Positions 1 to 8,210 of a DNA stretch of 13,168 bases are shown here, piece after piece. Both the position numbers and the translations under genes were made by a program. The stretch is taken from the NCBI GenBank assembly GCA_015501055.1, contig JADNYV010000902.1, positions 1 to 13,168 on the forward strand. Direction: 5' to 3'. Source of the DNA: Mucidula mucida. Its lineage: Eukaryota > Basidiomycota > Agaricomycetes > Agaricales > Physalacriaceae. Every line of letters begins with the position of its first letter. The stretch's first letter is position 1. Under the pieces are notes generated by a model. That model was not told the DNA's origin. It searched no databases and saw only the letters and a program-made list of their open reading frames with translations.

Positions 1-336
1 TGCTAACACACAGCTGTGCAAGATGTACCGCAGCGGTAGTAGTCTCGCCCTGTGGCATTGATGAATGGGCCAACTCCTCGGAAGGACGTGTGTGGCGACA
101 AGCTCAGGTTGTTCAGTTCCAGGATTAAAATATCACACAACAGCCTGGCCGAGATCTGTCACTGAAATGATTTCAATTACGCTAAAGGTGAAGATAAGCA
201 CGTACCTGCAACACATTTGCCCTGCATCATGAACGGCGCAAGCAATCCACTGGACAAGCATGATGGTGGCTCCTACAGAATCCGCGGGAGGAGGGCCTCG
301 TTCCGTGTCTGAGCGGAGACACTTTTGTCGGGGCGC
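1..336. other. No gene seen (left edge)
   Basis: I see no supportable gene in this stretch. The only sizeable open frame is a minus-strand run without splice structure, composition or motifs that suggest a protein. It runs directly into the first copy of the diverged repeat that starts near 337. Confidence 0.5.
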
Positions 337-550
337 ATTAGGAAGCCTTGAAGGCAAGCGGTACTTGATGGCGCATGTGGGGCTCGTTCTTGAGCAATGA
401 GAGGGCCATTACCAGCAGGTAGAGAATATGGAGGTGAGCCCTAACCCAAGAAAAGGGTGCCCTTTACAAAACTGCCAGTTTCATCTCGCTCACAGAAAGT
501 GCATCCTTGTCCCAGTTTGAATAGCCTCATAAATATCAAGGCTATCTTAA
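337..550 (+). repeat. Diverged repeat block A, copy 1
   Basis: This block aligns by eye with 1572-1787. Both start with ATTAGGAAGCCTTGAAGGC and share scattered matches such as GCGGTACTTGA, GAGCAATGAG/AAGCAATGAG, GGTAGAGAA and CCCAGTTTGAATAGCCT/CCCAATTTGTATAGCCT. They end near AAGGCTATCTT/GAGGCTATTCTT. Identity is high in the first 90 bases and falls afterwards, so the duplication is old. No open frame is conserved between the copies. The family could be a decayed transposon or a tandem satellite; I do not recognise it. Confidence 0.7.
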
Positions 551-1097
551 ATCCAAAGGATTCACGTCAATAGGGACTCATTGACAATACTGGTAAATCG
601 GTTATGACCATCTCTGTGTTCCGGTCCTCCGCGTACTTCATGTGCACCGCATTCTCTTCTATTTCCGTCAAAGGACAGGAGGCTTGGCAGAACCGGATTC
701 TCTAAAGGCAGCGAGCAGTTTGTCTTGCTCGTGGACCGCAGTGCATCCTAGCGGACAACAATCACTTGGAATAGTCGTCATTGGAATCCAGTAAAGAGGA
801 AGTGGAGAAGACTCTCACGCAGTGTATACTTGCACAACCAGTTAAAAGGGTAGACATGTGTCAAAGGACAATAAGTAGTTGGTCCCAATAAGTATTTTGC
901 ACCCAACAAGGACTTGTCCCGGTTGGTATATGTGGGCGGATATCGTAGCTTGATTGTAGCGCATTTTTGGACACGCAAGACCAGAGGACATGTAGTTGTT
1001 CTACCCTTTTCTCGTCACTAGCTTTGACGTTAATGTGTAGTCATTGTTAGTTGGCAATCATCAGTGTGCGTGAGGAGTGTGCATTATAGTGACATAC
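551..1097. other. Interruption in first repeat unit; no gene seen
   Basis: In the second repeat unit block A is followed almost directly by block B. Here about 550 bp separates them. This stretch has only short, unpatterned open frames and no recognisable terminal repeats. It may be an insertion into unit 1, or the equivalent sequence may have been lost from unit 2. Confidence 0.4.
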
Positions 1098-1100
1098 TGG

Positions 1101-1561
1101 TATGTACTCCGATTTCATCTCGTGCGAAGCAATCCAGCGTGTTACATCACAGATGAGTGCTTTTGAGACGTGGACACATAGCTCAAGCAATGTGTGCCCT
1201 ACTGTAACAGCCGAAGCATATTTTTTTTTGCTCTGGCTTTTGGATGCCAAGAATGAGCCGCCTGAGAGCAGTCATCTTAGGCTTACCATATCAGTATTGG
1301 CTAAAATTTCAACACAGATACTGTGCGGTTCATCTTAGGACGGAGTCAGCCAAGTTATTTTTTGAAGATTCTGAGTCAGGCGTCATGGGGTGGAAGCTCA
1401 GTGCTCAGCGCTTCTGGCTGTATGGACACTTATCTCACTGGCTAGACATTTGTGTACAGTTTCCCGTCATCATTGTAAGACATTGTTTTCTCCTCTATTT
1501 TGCAAGCAAAGGCAAAAGCTATAAGAAATAATTCCTCGCTCATCAGTGGCATCACATACAG
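1101..1561 (+). repeat. Diverged repeat block B, copy 1
   Basis: This block aligns with 1841-2256. Shared anchors in order are TATGTACT(C/T)C near the start, CCTGAGAGCAGTC, GCGGTTCATCTT, AGCCAAGTT/ATCCAAGTT, TCTCCTCTATTTTGCAA/GCTCCTCTGTTTTGCAA, and CAGTGGCATCACAT at the end. Indels break any common reading frame, so I treat it as a non-coding remnant. A run of nine T lies inside copy 1 near 1221. Block A copy 2 follows immediately, giving a tandem unit of about 740 bp. Confidence 0.7.
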
Positions 1562-1571
1562 ATTTGGAAAA

Positions 1572-1787
1572 ATTAGGAAGCCTTGAAGGCGAGCGGTACT
1601 TGACGGCGCGTGTGGGGCCTCATTATCAAGCAATGAGGGGGCCATTATCGACAGCTGAGGTAGAGAACACGGAGGCGAGGATCAATCGGTTAAAACATTG
1701 CTTGATCAATTCTTCCCACAACCTTATGACCTCCTGGTCCCAATTTGTATAGCCTTGACTCAACGCGCCTACCGAGGCTATTCTTTG
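1572..1787 (+). repeat. Diverged repeat block A, copy 2
   Basis: Second copy of the block at 337-550, placed directly between block B copies 1 and 2. It carries the same GAAGCCTTGAAGGC start and the tail leading into GGCTATTCTT. The order A-B-A-B with a period near 740 bp indicates a tandem array rather than two unrelated insertions. Confidence 0.7.
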
Positions 1788-1840
1788 AGTACCCTTCAGA
1801 ATCGGAGTCTCCAAGTAAATTGAATACACCAAACTATTAG

Positions 1841-2256
1841 TATGTACTTCATGTCATGTTGCGTGAAGGAGTCCAGCATCTTTCCATGAGAGAATAGCGC
1901 CTGTTAGTTAGATGTGGGCACGTAGCTTAGCAGATATGTTCCCCAGTAGGGTGAGCATGAAAATTTTTGTATTGGTTTCTGAAAGATAAGGATAGATTGC
2001 CTGAGAGCAGTCGACATGAGCTCATCATACCACTGTCAGTCTCGGCTCAACCAAGCGGTTCATCTTGGCAGTCATCCAAGTTGATATTTGTTGTGTCTGA
2101 CTGTGAACCCATACCTCACTCGCTATGCATTCGTGTTCTGGCTTCTGGCATACTGGCAGAACAATTCTTGCTCCTCTGTTTTGCAAACAAAGATGAATGC
2201 CCGAAGACGCTGTATGATATAAATCATGTGTCGTTCCTCAGTGGCATCACATTTAG
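1841..2256 (+). repeat. Diverged repeat block B, copy 2
   Basis: Second copy of the block at 1101-1561, with the same ordered anchors. A 97-codon plus-strand open frame (1967-2260) falls inside it, but the matching frame in copy 1 is broken by stops and indels, so I do not call it a gene. The sequence just after 2256 keeps faint similarity to block A (GAGGCGA...ACTTG.GG near 2273-2288), so a third, more decayed unit may begin there. Confidence 0.7.
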
Positions 2257-2259
2257 GTA

Positions 2260-2889
2260 AGCAAACCCAGAGAGGCGAAAACTTGTGGTGTAAGATGGTT
2301 GTGTGCTCATGCGCAAAAAGACCAAACATGGACTGACGAGCAGGCTTGCTATCTGATTGACTAGATACGCCCAGAGAGATCTAAGATATGACCAACTTGT
2401 CTGTTGCCATTGAACCTAGGCTGAATGTAGTAGGAAGAATATCATAAATGAAGGAGTCCGCATGTAGTACGAAAAATGTGTGCCAAAGGGAGATACTCAA
2501 AGTTGGAAAGGCATAGTAGCGTGAGGGCATGTCTCGGAGGTGGGTCGTTCCACGCCCATCCTCTTCAACCTCCTGGTGCATAGTCACTCATCCATTCCTT
2601 TGTCTGCCCACCGCATGTCACACAAGCTCCCGTCTCTCATTAGACAAGACTATAGCGAGCGGATGTGAATACTCAAGCGTTCAAAGCATGTCTCGTTGCG
2701 TTCTTCCTGAATCCTGCATCATAACTTGGACATATAGAGAACATGGCAGAATCAAATAGGTGATCAACATCAAAGTCCATGGACGCTTGATAGCGTAGCT
2801 GCTAAGCATCCGTTGATGCACTGGGAATGGATGACCCACTACCTTTTGTTGATTGGGATACTATTGATAATTCAGTTTAAGGAAAGGAC
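2260..2889. other. No intact gene seen; possible old exons
   Basis: There are only short open frames on both strands. The minus strand just beyond the transposon (about 2870 downward) could hold the next exon of the broken gene at 3591-4259, because an acceptor-like TATCAATAG ends at about 2863. The reading frame after it stays open for about 55 codons. Nothing here resembles a domain I know. Confidence 0.35.
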
Positions 2890-2915
2890 ATCCCAACTAG
2901 GGATGTGCGCCGTAC
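2890..2915 (+). repeat. hAT target duplication plus left terminal repeat
   Basis: The 8-bp duplication ATCCCAAC is at 2890-2897, followed by the left terminal inverted repeat TAGGGATGTGCGCCGTAC at 2898-2915. Both match the right end base for base. Confidence 0.92.
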
Positions 2916-3564
2916 TGTTACGGGTACGGCCGTAAGTTGCCCACCCGTATTCGGTTTACGGCTGTAAGATATGGTCCGTAACGGCCGGAACACGGCCGTA
3001 GTGTAGTGTTCAGTTATAAATATTGAGAGTTATTGACCTGTCAGTATGTAGTTAGTTTTTCTTGATGTGTGGATAAGTTGACAAGTCACCTTTGGGCCCA
3101 AAAGGAGCCTACTTCAGCCATTACCACTGAAAGACAGTCATTCAGGCAGCTTCAATGCTCAAACACTGCACCAGAAAAGTTGATTCATGTCCTTTGATGT
3201 TTTCCGGACAGTAAATGGGTGGTCCGGGAGGCCAAATGCACCGAGAACATTGTTGTTCATCAACAAGATGGTTCACGTGGTAGGTGTCCTAATTGGGACA
3301 AGCCATTGCTGGCAAGGTCTTTAAGCGACATCCACGACACATTTCAGCCAGCATCAGATTGTGTTTGTCCTTGGTACTCTACATGAGGGGTCTGCTACTG
3401 GATGGATAGCAATTTGAAGACAATCTGACCCCACCAGGTGAGTGACCGTATCACGGCCGTATGACCGATCCGTTGACCGTACTCCAAGATTGCTCACGGT
3501 ACGGGTACCGTAACCCGTATGCCGTACCGTATGCACCGTACATACGGTACGGCGCACATCCCTA
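2898..3564. mobile_element. Non-autonomous hAT-type DNA transposon
   Basis: The element is 667 bp. Its ends are perfect 18-bp terminal inverted repeats beginning TAGGGATGTGCGCC. It is flanked by identical 8-bp copies of ATCCCAAC, the target-site duplication length typical of hAT elements. Both ends carry dense subterminal CCGTA/TACGG motifs: by hand count about 8 within 2898-3005 and 11 within 3444-3564. These would be expected transposase-binding sites. The interior (about 3006-3440) has no long open frame and no recognisable transposase, so the element needs one supplied in trans. Perfect TIRs and TSD suggest a fairly recent insertion compared with the decayed repeats to its left. Family assignment rests on TSD length and TIR form. 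Confidence 0.88.
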
Positions 3565-3572
3565 ATCCCAAC
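3547..3572 (-). repeat. hAT right terminal repeat plus target duplication
   Basis: The right terminal inverted repeat (3547-3564) is the exact reverse complement of 2898-2915. The second copy of ATCCCAAC follows at 3565-3572. The match between the two repeats stops at base 19. Confidence 0.92.
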
Positions 3573-3590
3573 ATCAATGTTTGAACTTAC

Positions 3591-4259
3591 TCGTTTCTGC
3601 TCCAATGAACTCGAGATACACCACTGCTTGGATACTTGGTGAGAACGTGGACCTGTACCACAGCTGGTAAGCGCCCGCCTGAATTGCATTGGCTGCTCAT
3701 TTTGCTTGTGCCAGGGGGGTATTCTATATTCTGTAGATAGTGCAGCAACTCGTGTCACAAGAGGTGCAAGACCCCGTTCCTCACCGAATGTCAAGAGGGC
3801 ACCAAGGTCCAAAGAGTCAAGCCAGAAGAATTTTTGACCCTGCGTGAGGTCCGAAGATGCTCAGCGACTCCTGGTCGATACGCATCGGTCATTCCGGGTC
3901 TTTTGATGTGCTCCTTGAGAAAGACTGGTATGATGCCTAAAGGCTGGGAGACATCAATTGGACAACTCGTTCCGCACGATTCCTGAACAAACTGTTTCAA
4001 TTTTCTTCCTCGAGTTCTTTAACATTGCCAAGTCACCGCCATGAGGAGAGTAGGTCAAGCATGCTTCGAAAAGGCCTAATGAGCGTATGCTTACCGTATA
4101 ACAAAAAGGCAAATCTGACGTCACAATGGTCTCACCACCCGATATTTCTGTTGGGCTATATGGGACGAGTGAAGCGCTCCGACTCCAGCACTTGGAAAGG
4201 ATTGAAGAGTAGAAGATGATGGGACGTACGAGAAGTACGAGGCCATAGACTCTCAGTAA
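3591..4259 (-). pseudogene. Broken protein-coding gene, family not recognised
   Basis: Three minus-strand reading frames follow one another and read like pieces of one protein. A 101-codon open stretch (4259-3957) contains SPHGGDLAMLKNSRKK and ends at a stop. A second frame takes over at about 3957 (VSQPLGIIPVFLKEHIKRPG, then GVAEHLRTSR). A third runs open for 83 codons from 3839 to 3591 (GQKFFWLDSLDLGALLTFGE) and ends exactly at a strong donor, GTAAGT, at 3590. The last part has the Leu/Ala-rich helical look of a fungal regulator's C-terminal region, but I cannot name a family. The frame changes lie too close together for two standard-length introns using all three pieces, so frameshift decay is my first reading. 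An intact gene with two unusually short introns is an alternative. The hAT element lies 18 bp beyond the donor. Confidence 0.4.
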
Positions 4260-4815
4260 TCACCTCTGCACATACAACACGCCAAGTCCTTCCTCATGTC
4301 TCCACTGAGCAGCCGGTCATTGCCTACTCATACAAGAAAATCGAGTTTCTGAAAACAAACACAGGCGCCCAACTCGAAATCAACAATCCCCAGTGCCCAC
4401 TTCTCTATCACAGTCGAACCCGACACGCAGACAAACACACAGCCGCGTACCTCAGCTGGTACTTACTGTACATGGGACTCGTTCGGTTTGAAAGTTTTTG
4501 CTCCCCCGAACCATCAGTTTGTCGTCAGCATTCGCAAAGGCCTCAAAGCGACGTGGACGAGTGTCGCAACGAGTAAACGCCCACAATTAAGGGACTGCGG
4601 AATTGCATATTCTTTTGTGTGTCAAGTACGCATGTCATCGGGTGAACCTCCAACGGAGGAAGAAGCGGCAATGGCTAGATAGTGCAAGCAGAGTGACCAA
4701 GAGTCAGAAGGAAGGTCAATCCTCCAGCGCATTCAAAATGCATTCTGCGTAGAGATTTTGTGCCGTACGAAGCTTTTGCTCAGCTGAGAGCCAGCGCGCA
4801 CGAGAACATCCAACC
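4260..4815. other. No gene I can support
   Basis: A 64-codon plus-strand open frame (4488-4682) ends in an acidic tail (SSGEPPTEEEAAMAR). A minus-strand stretch ends in a good GTAAGT donor near 4467. Neither can be extended into a convincing spliced gene. This could be the 5' flank and leader of the broken minus-strand gene to its left. Confidence 0.35.
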
Positions 4816-4825
4816 ACCAACAGTT

Positions 4826-4901
4826 TTGCTTCTGGAAGCGCTTCCAGAGGCATCACCAGAAGGAAGCTGGAAGCAAGCCAGAAGCATCCTGGAAGCATTC
4901 A
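4826..4901. repeat. GAAGC-module cluster, left
   Basis: The stretch contains at least six GAAGC or GCTTC cores, in forms such as CTTCTGGAAGC, GCTTCCAGAG, GGAAGCTGGAAGC, CCAGAAGCATCC and TGGAAGCATTC. Spacing is roughly 11-12 bases in its second half. It shares inverted words with the cluster at 5209-5335: AGAGGCATCACC here pairs with GGTGATGCCTCT at 5234-5245, and TTGCTTCTGG pairs with CCAGAAGCAA at 5218-5227. It is most likely a simple degenerate repeat. The alternating GAA/TTC units also resemble heat-shock elements, which is speculative. Confidence 0.55.
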
Positions 4902-4962
4902 AACCAACCGTGATGGACTAAGATGAACCAGCGCGCGCCCGGGTAAACTATCTCCCCGTATG

Positions 4963-5082
4963 TACCTACGCGTCGTGGCGCACTGCAACGATATTGTAAG
5001 CTATTAACTTAGCGCGTTGTAGTTGCAAAAATATATGATTTCACCTCTATGAGTGCGTGTAAGTATACTATGGGCGTAGGTA
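4963..5082. repeat. Short inverted repeat between the GAAGC clusters
   Basis: TACCTACGC at 4963-4971 is the exact reverse complement of GCGTAGGTA at 5074-5082. The interval also holds repeated GTTGCA words (TAGTTGCAA occurs twice). The stems are too short and too far apart to call a transposon; no target duplication was found. Confidence 0.35.
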
Positions 5083-5208
5083 GTTGCAACCCCTTCCTCA
5101 GTGCAATCAATCATATGCGCCACTGGAGATGCAGTATCAGTTGCCTTGGTAAGCAGTCAGGTAACTGGCATTGGACGGTATCGTATGCGCATGCTATCTG
5201 ATTGGACA

Positions 5209-5335
5209 GAAGCATCTCCAGAAGCAACCAAGAGGTGATGCCTCTGAGGTGCTTCCCAGTTGCTTCTACCTGGGGCCAAAATCTGAGCTCGACGGTTCCC
5301 TTTGCCTCCAGAGGTGCCTCTGAAAGCATAAGCAC
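5209..5335. repeat. GAAGC-module cluster, right, with hairpin
   Basis: AGAAGCATC, CCAGAAGCAACC, GTGCTTCCCAG and GTTGCTTCTACC lie close together, followed by more distant CCAGAGGTGCCTCTGAAAGC. AGAAGCAAC (5220-5228) and GTTGCTTCT (5259-5267) are a perfect 9-bp inverted pair. They enclose AGAGG/CCTCT, so the transcript or single strand could fold into a hairpin. The cluster is the counterpart of 4826-4901. Confidence 0.5.
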
Positions 5336-6073
5336 TGCCGGTTCGATATTGACGCGCGCCGTGGTGCGAATTCAATTCTTGTCAGGCACTGTTGGCTCTT
5401 TTCCACAAAGTCTATTCGCATTGAATTGAACTTCGAGGCTCGAAGAAGGAAGGTTGGCGGGGTGTGATAGAAGGGCGTCACGGTCGAATTGTAAGCCTCG
5501 TGATCATAGGTTGTTATGTGGAAATACAAGACTAGCGAGGATGACTGCCAGGCATAAAGCGTCCAGGTTCTCCCTCCACGCTCTTGCGAGAAAAGGTCAC
5601 TTTAAACAGGACGAGGAACCCTCACCGACGACACGTCGCAGTCCAAACCACCACACTAAGGCAACGATCAAAGTCATCAAGCCAGGAAGAGGTACCCCAC
5701 CTCTGCGAATATGCGCTCGTGGCAGGCGTAACCATCTCAGCCCCCAGTAATCCCAAAGCGAATCCAGCCTTAGGTAGTTGGTGATGGAGAGATGTGCGGC
5801 CCACGTGTCCAGTGTCTGTGTCACAATTCGAGCCTGACTCTTGAGACAAAACAGACAGGTGGTAAGTGCGATTCGCTGGGCTCGGCAGTGGCAGCCCCCC
5901 AAGGCAAGTCCAAATAGTACTCTTCTGTTAGAACTACGTCCCCTAATCGCATACATGGAAAGAATATTTACTTTGTAGATAGAAAGGGAAACATGGGGTA
6001 GCACAAATAAGCCCTGAATCTCGTCTGCAAAACCACCATACAACGAACGTCGACTCGGATTTGGAGGTCACCT
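5336..6073. other. 3' flank of the DUF6534-type gene; no firm gene
   Basis: On the minus strand a frame (about 5849 down to a TGA at 5504) can be kept open by removing two short GT-AG segments of about 45 and 43 nt. It would end in a hydrophobic stretch containing LCLAVILASLVF. It has no ATG in that frame, and its sequence matches no family I know, so I leave it uncalled. Plus-strand frames here are basic and low in information, and look like shadows. Confidence 0.35.
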
Positions 6074-7953
6074 TTAAATTTCCCTGACCTCCGTCTCGGT
6101 ATGCAAGTGGACGGCCGAGGGAGCGATCGACAGTTGCGTCTACATACGAGCACAAGTTGTTGAGTTGTGTGCGAGCAACAGAAAAAGAGGTGAACACGAA
6201 CATCAACCGAGCGGAACATCATGTCGCTCTCCTTCTTGAACCCAACATCTGAACGAGAGTTTCCTCTGCTTTGTTCGGCAGAGATGATGAAGGTTGAGCT
6301 CCCTTCAGACTCTCCCTTCGTGCGCTTGAGACGATCCCGACCATTCAACATAGCAACTACAAGTAAATCAGCGACAGCGCTGAGTGAGAACAAAGTGTAA
6401 TTGACGCACAGAATGTGTTGGCGTACAGCCTGGTCATGTTGACGTGGAGTGCCAGCCTACGCTACGATGTGAGGCCAGGTTCATCGAGGTCGCAAGATCA
6501 GGACGCACCAGTACAAATGCTGCGAAGTACCGTAGAACAGGACCAAGAACATAACCTGGATCAACGTAACAGCGATGCCGCGTTGTACGGTATATGTCAC
6601 GAGCGTCCTGATGAGACCGTCCGTTCTGAAAGACGGTTATTCGTCGTGACATACTCAAGATGTCGAGAAGGTCTGTCCACACACTTTTGAAAACCAGTCC
6701 TGGCCGAACTCAGGCCGTAGCAAAGAGAGACCGTGGCAATAACATCTGCGAGCGCAGCGGCACCCTTCGCAATAGCAACGGCCACCTGATATTCAGGTAT
6801 TCAATGCAGAGAGAAGAAGTCAAAGAAAGGCGCCTTACCGCAAATCGATAGCTGCGGTTTGCAAGAATCATGGTCTTGTCCACAATCATGATCGTTGAGC
6901 ACGCTGAGATACGGTCAACGGTTTCTAGTGGCATACACTAGTGAGAAACGAACCGATTCCACCGACTAAAAGAGCTCAAAGTGAGTCGGGGGCATGGCTT
7001 CGCAAACATGGCACTTACAGAAGGCGACATGCGCGAATAAAGTCTACCAATGACTAGTAAGATCGCCGTTTCTTCTCAGAGAGGCAACAATATGGACCCA
7101 CCACGGCTACTGGAAGAATGTACCTACGCAAGCCGTTCTGGTTCGTACCCATGACTAGAAACCCAAGTCAATGATTGTGACAGAAGGAACGCTTGTTAGT
7201 TCAAGTTACCGGTATAAATTTGCCTGCATGGCATGACAGAGTTAGCGGTTATAAAGCTTCAGCGAGGCGCAATGACGAACCAGGCAAAGTACATCTGTGA
7301 TCTATATACGACCGCGTTAGTAGAATGTTTGCTATTCAAGGCGGAGAGGACAAACATGAACGTGATGAGCACGGACAAATAACAATCGACGGAGAGCGAA
7401 CTTGATGTCCAGGGTGAGTATTGGTCGCAAGGAACGCCCGAAAACGTACATCGCGAGGCTTCCGAGAGGAATCATAGAACCAAAGTTGGGGATTAGGTAG
7501 ACATACATCCCCTCGGCGCACAGAAAGGTGGATATAGAATCAAGAAGCCTACACCATGTTGAGTCTTACAATAAAACCGTGCTGGAATAACGCACAGCAT
7601 GGTGGCAGCCTGCGAAACGAGTTCAGTGACTGAAATGCGATGACGAGCCTCGCTTACCACAACTTGAACTGCCTTCCTGTCCTTGCTCGGAAAATAGATG
7701 TACCCTTGGAGTAGAGTAATACCAGAGAAGCTGCACGAAGTTTATGAGCGCTCAATACTATCGTTAGAGATCTACGGATATGTACATGAACGACATGACC
7801 GTCCCTAGTGAACGATTCTCCAGCTCAGCGTCACTTCAAAGAAGGCGGAAGTTTTGGCTTACCCCAGTATAGCGGTGCAAAGATGACCGTCATGTCGTAT
7901 CCTGGCCAGGCGGGTCCTGGAGCCATAACAGTGGCGTCGCCGGAAGAACTCAT
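6074..7953 (-). CDS. DUF6534-type seven-helix membrane protein
   Basis: Splicing gives 343 residues from 17 exons: 7953-7863, 7804-7786, 7730-7658, 7609-7596, 7548-7450, 7400-7356, 7301-7281, 7223-7210, 7154-7102, 7043-7019, 6965-6939, 6903-6839, 6785-6685, 6625-6509, 6456-6410, 6356-6202, 6139-6074. Seven hydrophobic helices are predicted near residues 24-48, 57-82, 97-121, 137-158, 183-205, 220-247 and 254-275. A hydrophilic tail of about 70 residues follows and ends in an acidic HTETEVREI. The best family marks are in the second half: GAAALADVIATVSLCY, SSARTGFQKTD, an amphipathic VTYTVQRGIAVTLIQ helix, and LYWLALHV...RLYANTFFAMLNGR. These are the layout I know from basidiomycete DUF6534 proteins, whose function is unknown. 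The start ATG is about 78 nt below a TATA-like box. Least certain are the 19-nt exon 2, exons 10-11 and the 35-nt intron 6938-6904. The position in the plasma membrane is inferred. Confidence 0.84.
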
Positions 7954-8030
7954 GCTAGGTCGAAGATACTGCTCGTTGCAAGAACGCAGGCTACAGAAAA
8001 GACGCGTTAGATACGACGCCCCGGGGGGTC

Positions 8031-8036
8031 TATATA
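8031..8036 (-). promoter_or_regulatory. TATA-like box of the DUF6534-type gene
   Basis: On the minus strand the sequence reads ATTATATAGACC, about 78 nt before the ATG at 7953, a spacing compatible with a core promoter and short leader. It supports the start at 7953 over an in-frame ATG at 8169. The longer version would put the TATA-like sequence inside the coding region. Confidence 0.4.
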
Positions 8037-8090
8037 ATGAATCCTGTGCTGGCGCTCGCTTGATCCCAACTGTGCAATGCAAATAATAAC

Positions 8091-8210
8091 GCAGGAACAT
8101 CACGGTCGAAATGGGGAATGTGAAAGCGTGTGGTGCTAGGCCCCAAGCATCAACACGGCCTTTACACACAATACTTGAGGTTCTAGCTTGACATCATTAT
8201 CAGAATCCTG
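8091..8210 (+). repeat. Promoter tandem duplication, copy 1
   Basis: This copy aligns with 8211-8310. Shared words in order are GAACATCACGG / GAAACATCACGG, ATGG..AATG, AAGCAT.AACACGG, TTTAC, TACTTGAGG and ATCA..TC.GAAT/GGATTCC. It has an extra 24 bases (around 8120-8145) absent from copy 2. It lies 55 bp upstream of the TATA-like box of the minus-strand gene. Confidence 0.72.

Noticed and set aside
1967..2260. 97-codon plus-strand open frame
   Set aside because: It lies wholly inside repeat block B, and the matching frame in block B copy 1 is broken, so it is probably a chance frame in a repeat.
2748..2877. Plus-strand tail reading VDALGMDDPLPFVDWDTID then a stop, preceded by a possible 47-nt GT-AG intron
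   Set aside because: The upstream frame that would join in phase is closed by a stop after eight codons, so no gene model can be built. The opposite strand also reads open here.
3224..3309. Plus-strand frame inside the hAT element with RTLLFINK...VGVLIG, faintly like the C-terminal domain of a RecQ-type helicase
   Set aside because: Only about 28 codons, interrupted by a stop, and no other helicase motif follows. The resemblance is too weak to claim a captured gene fragment.
4716..4898. Minus-strand 60-codon frame with a hydrophobic, signal-peptide-like start
   Set aside because: The hydrophobic run is produced by the GAAGC repeat cluster, and there is no downstream exon or family match.
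5338..5352. GGTTCGATATTG, resembling a tRNA T-arm
   Set aside because: No matching stem, anticodon arm or acceptor stem was found within 80 bases on either strand. No tRNA gene was seen anywhere in the window.
7954..8169. In-frame N-terminal extension of the DUF6534-type protein by 72 codons from an ATG at 8169
   Set aside because: The extension would read through the TATA-like box and copy 1 of the promoter duplication, and it adds nothing that matches the family. The ATG at 7953 gives the normal length.
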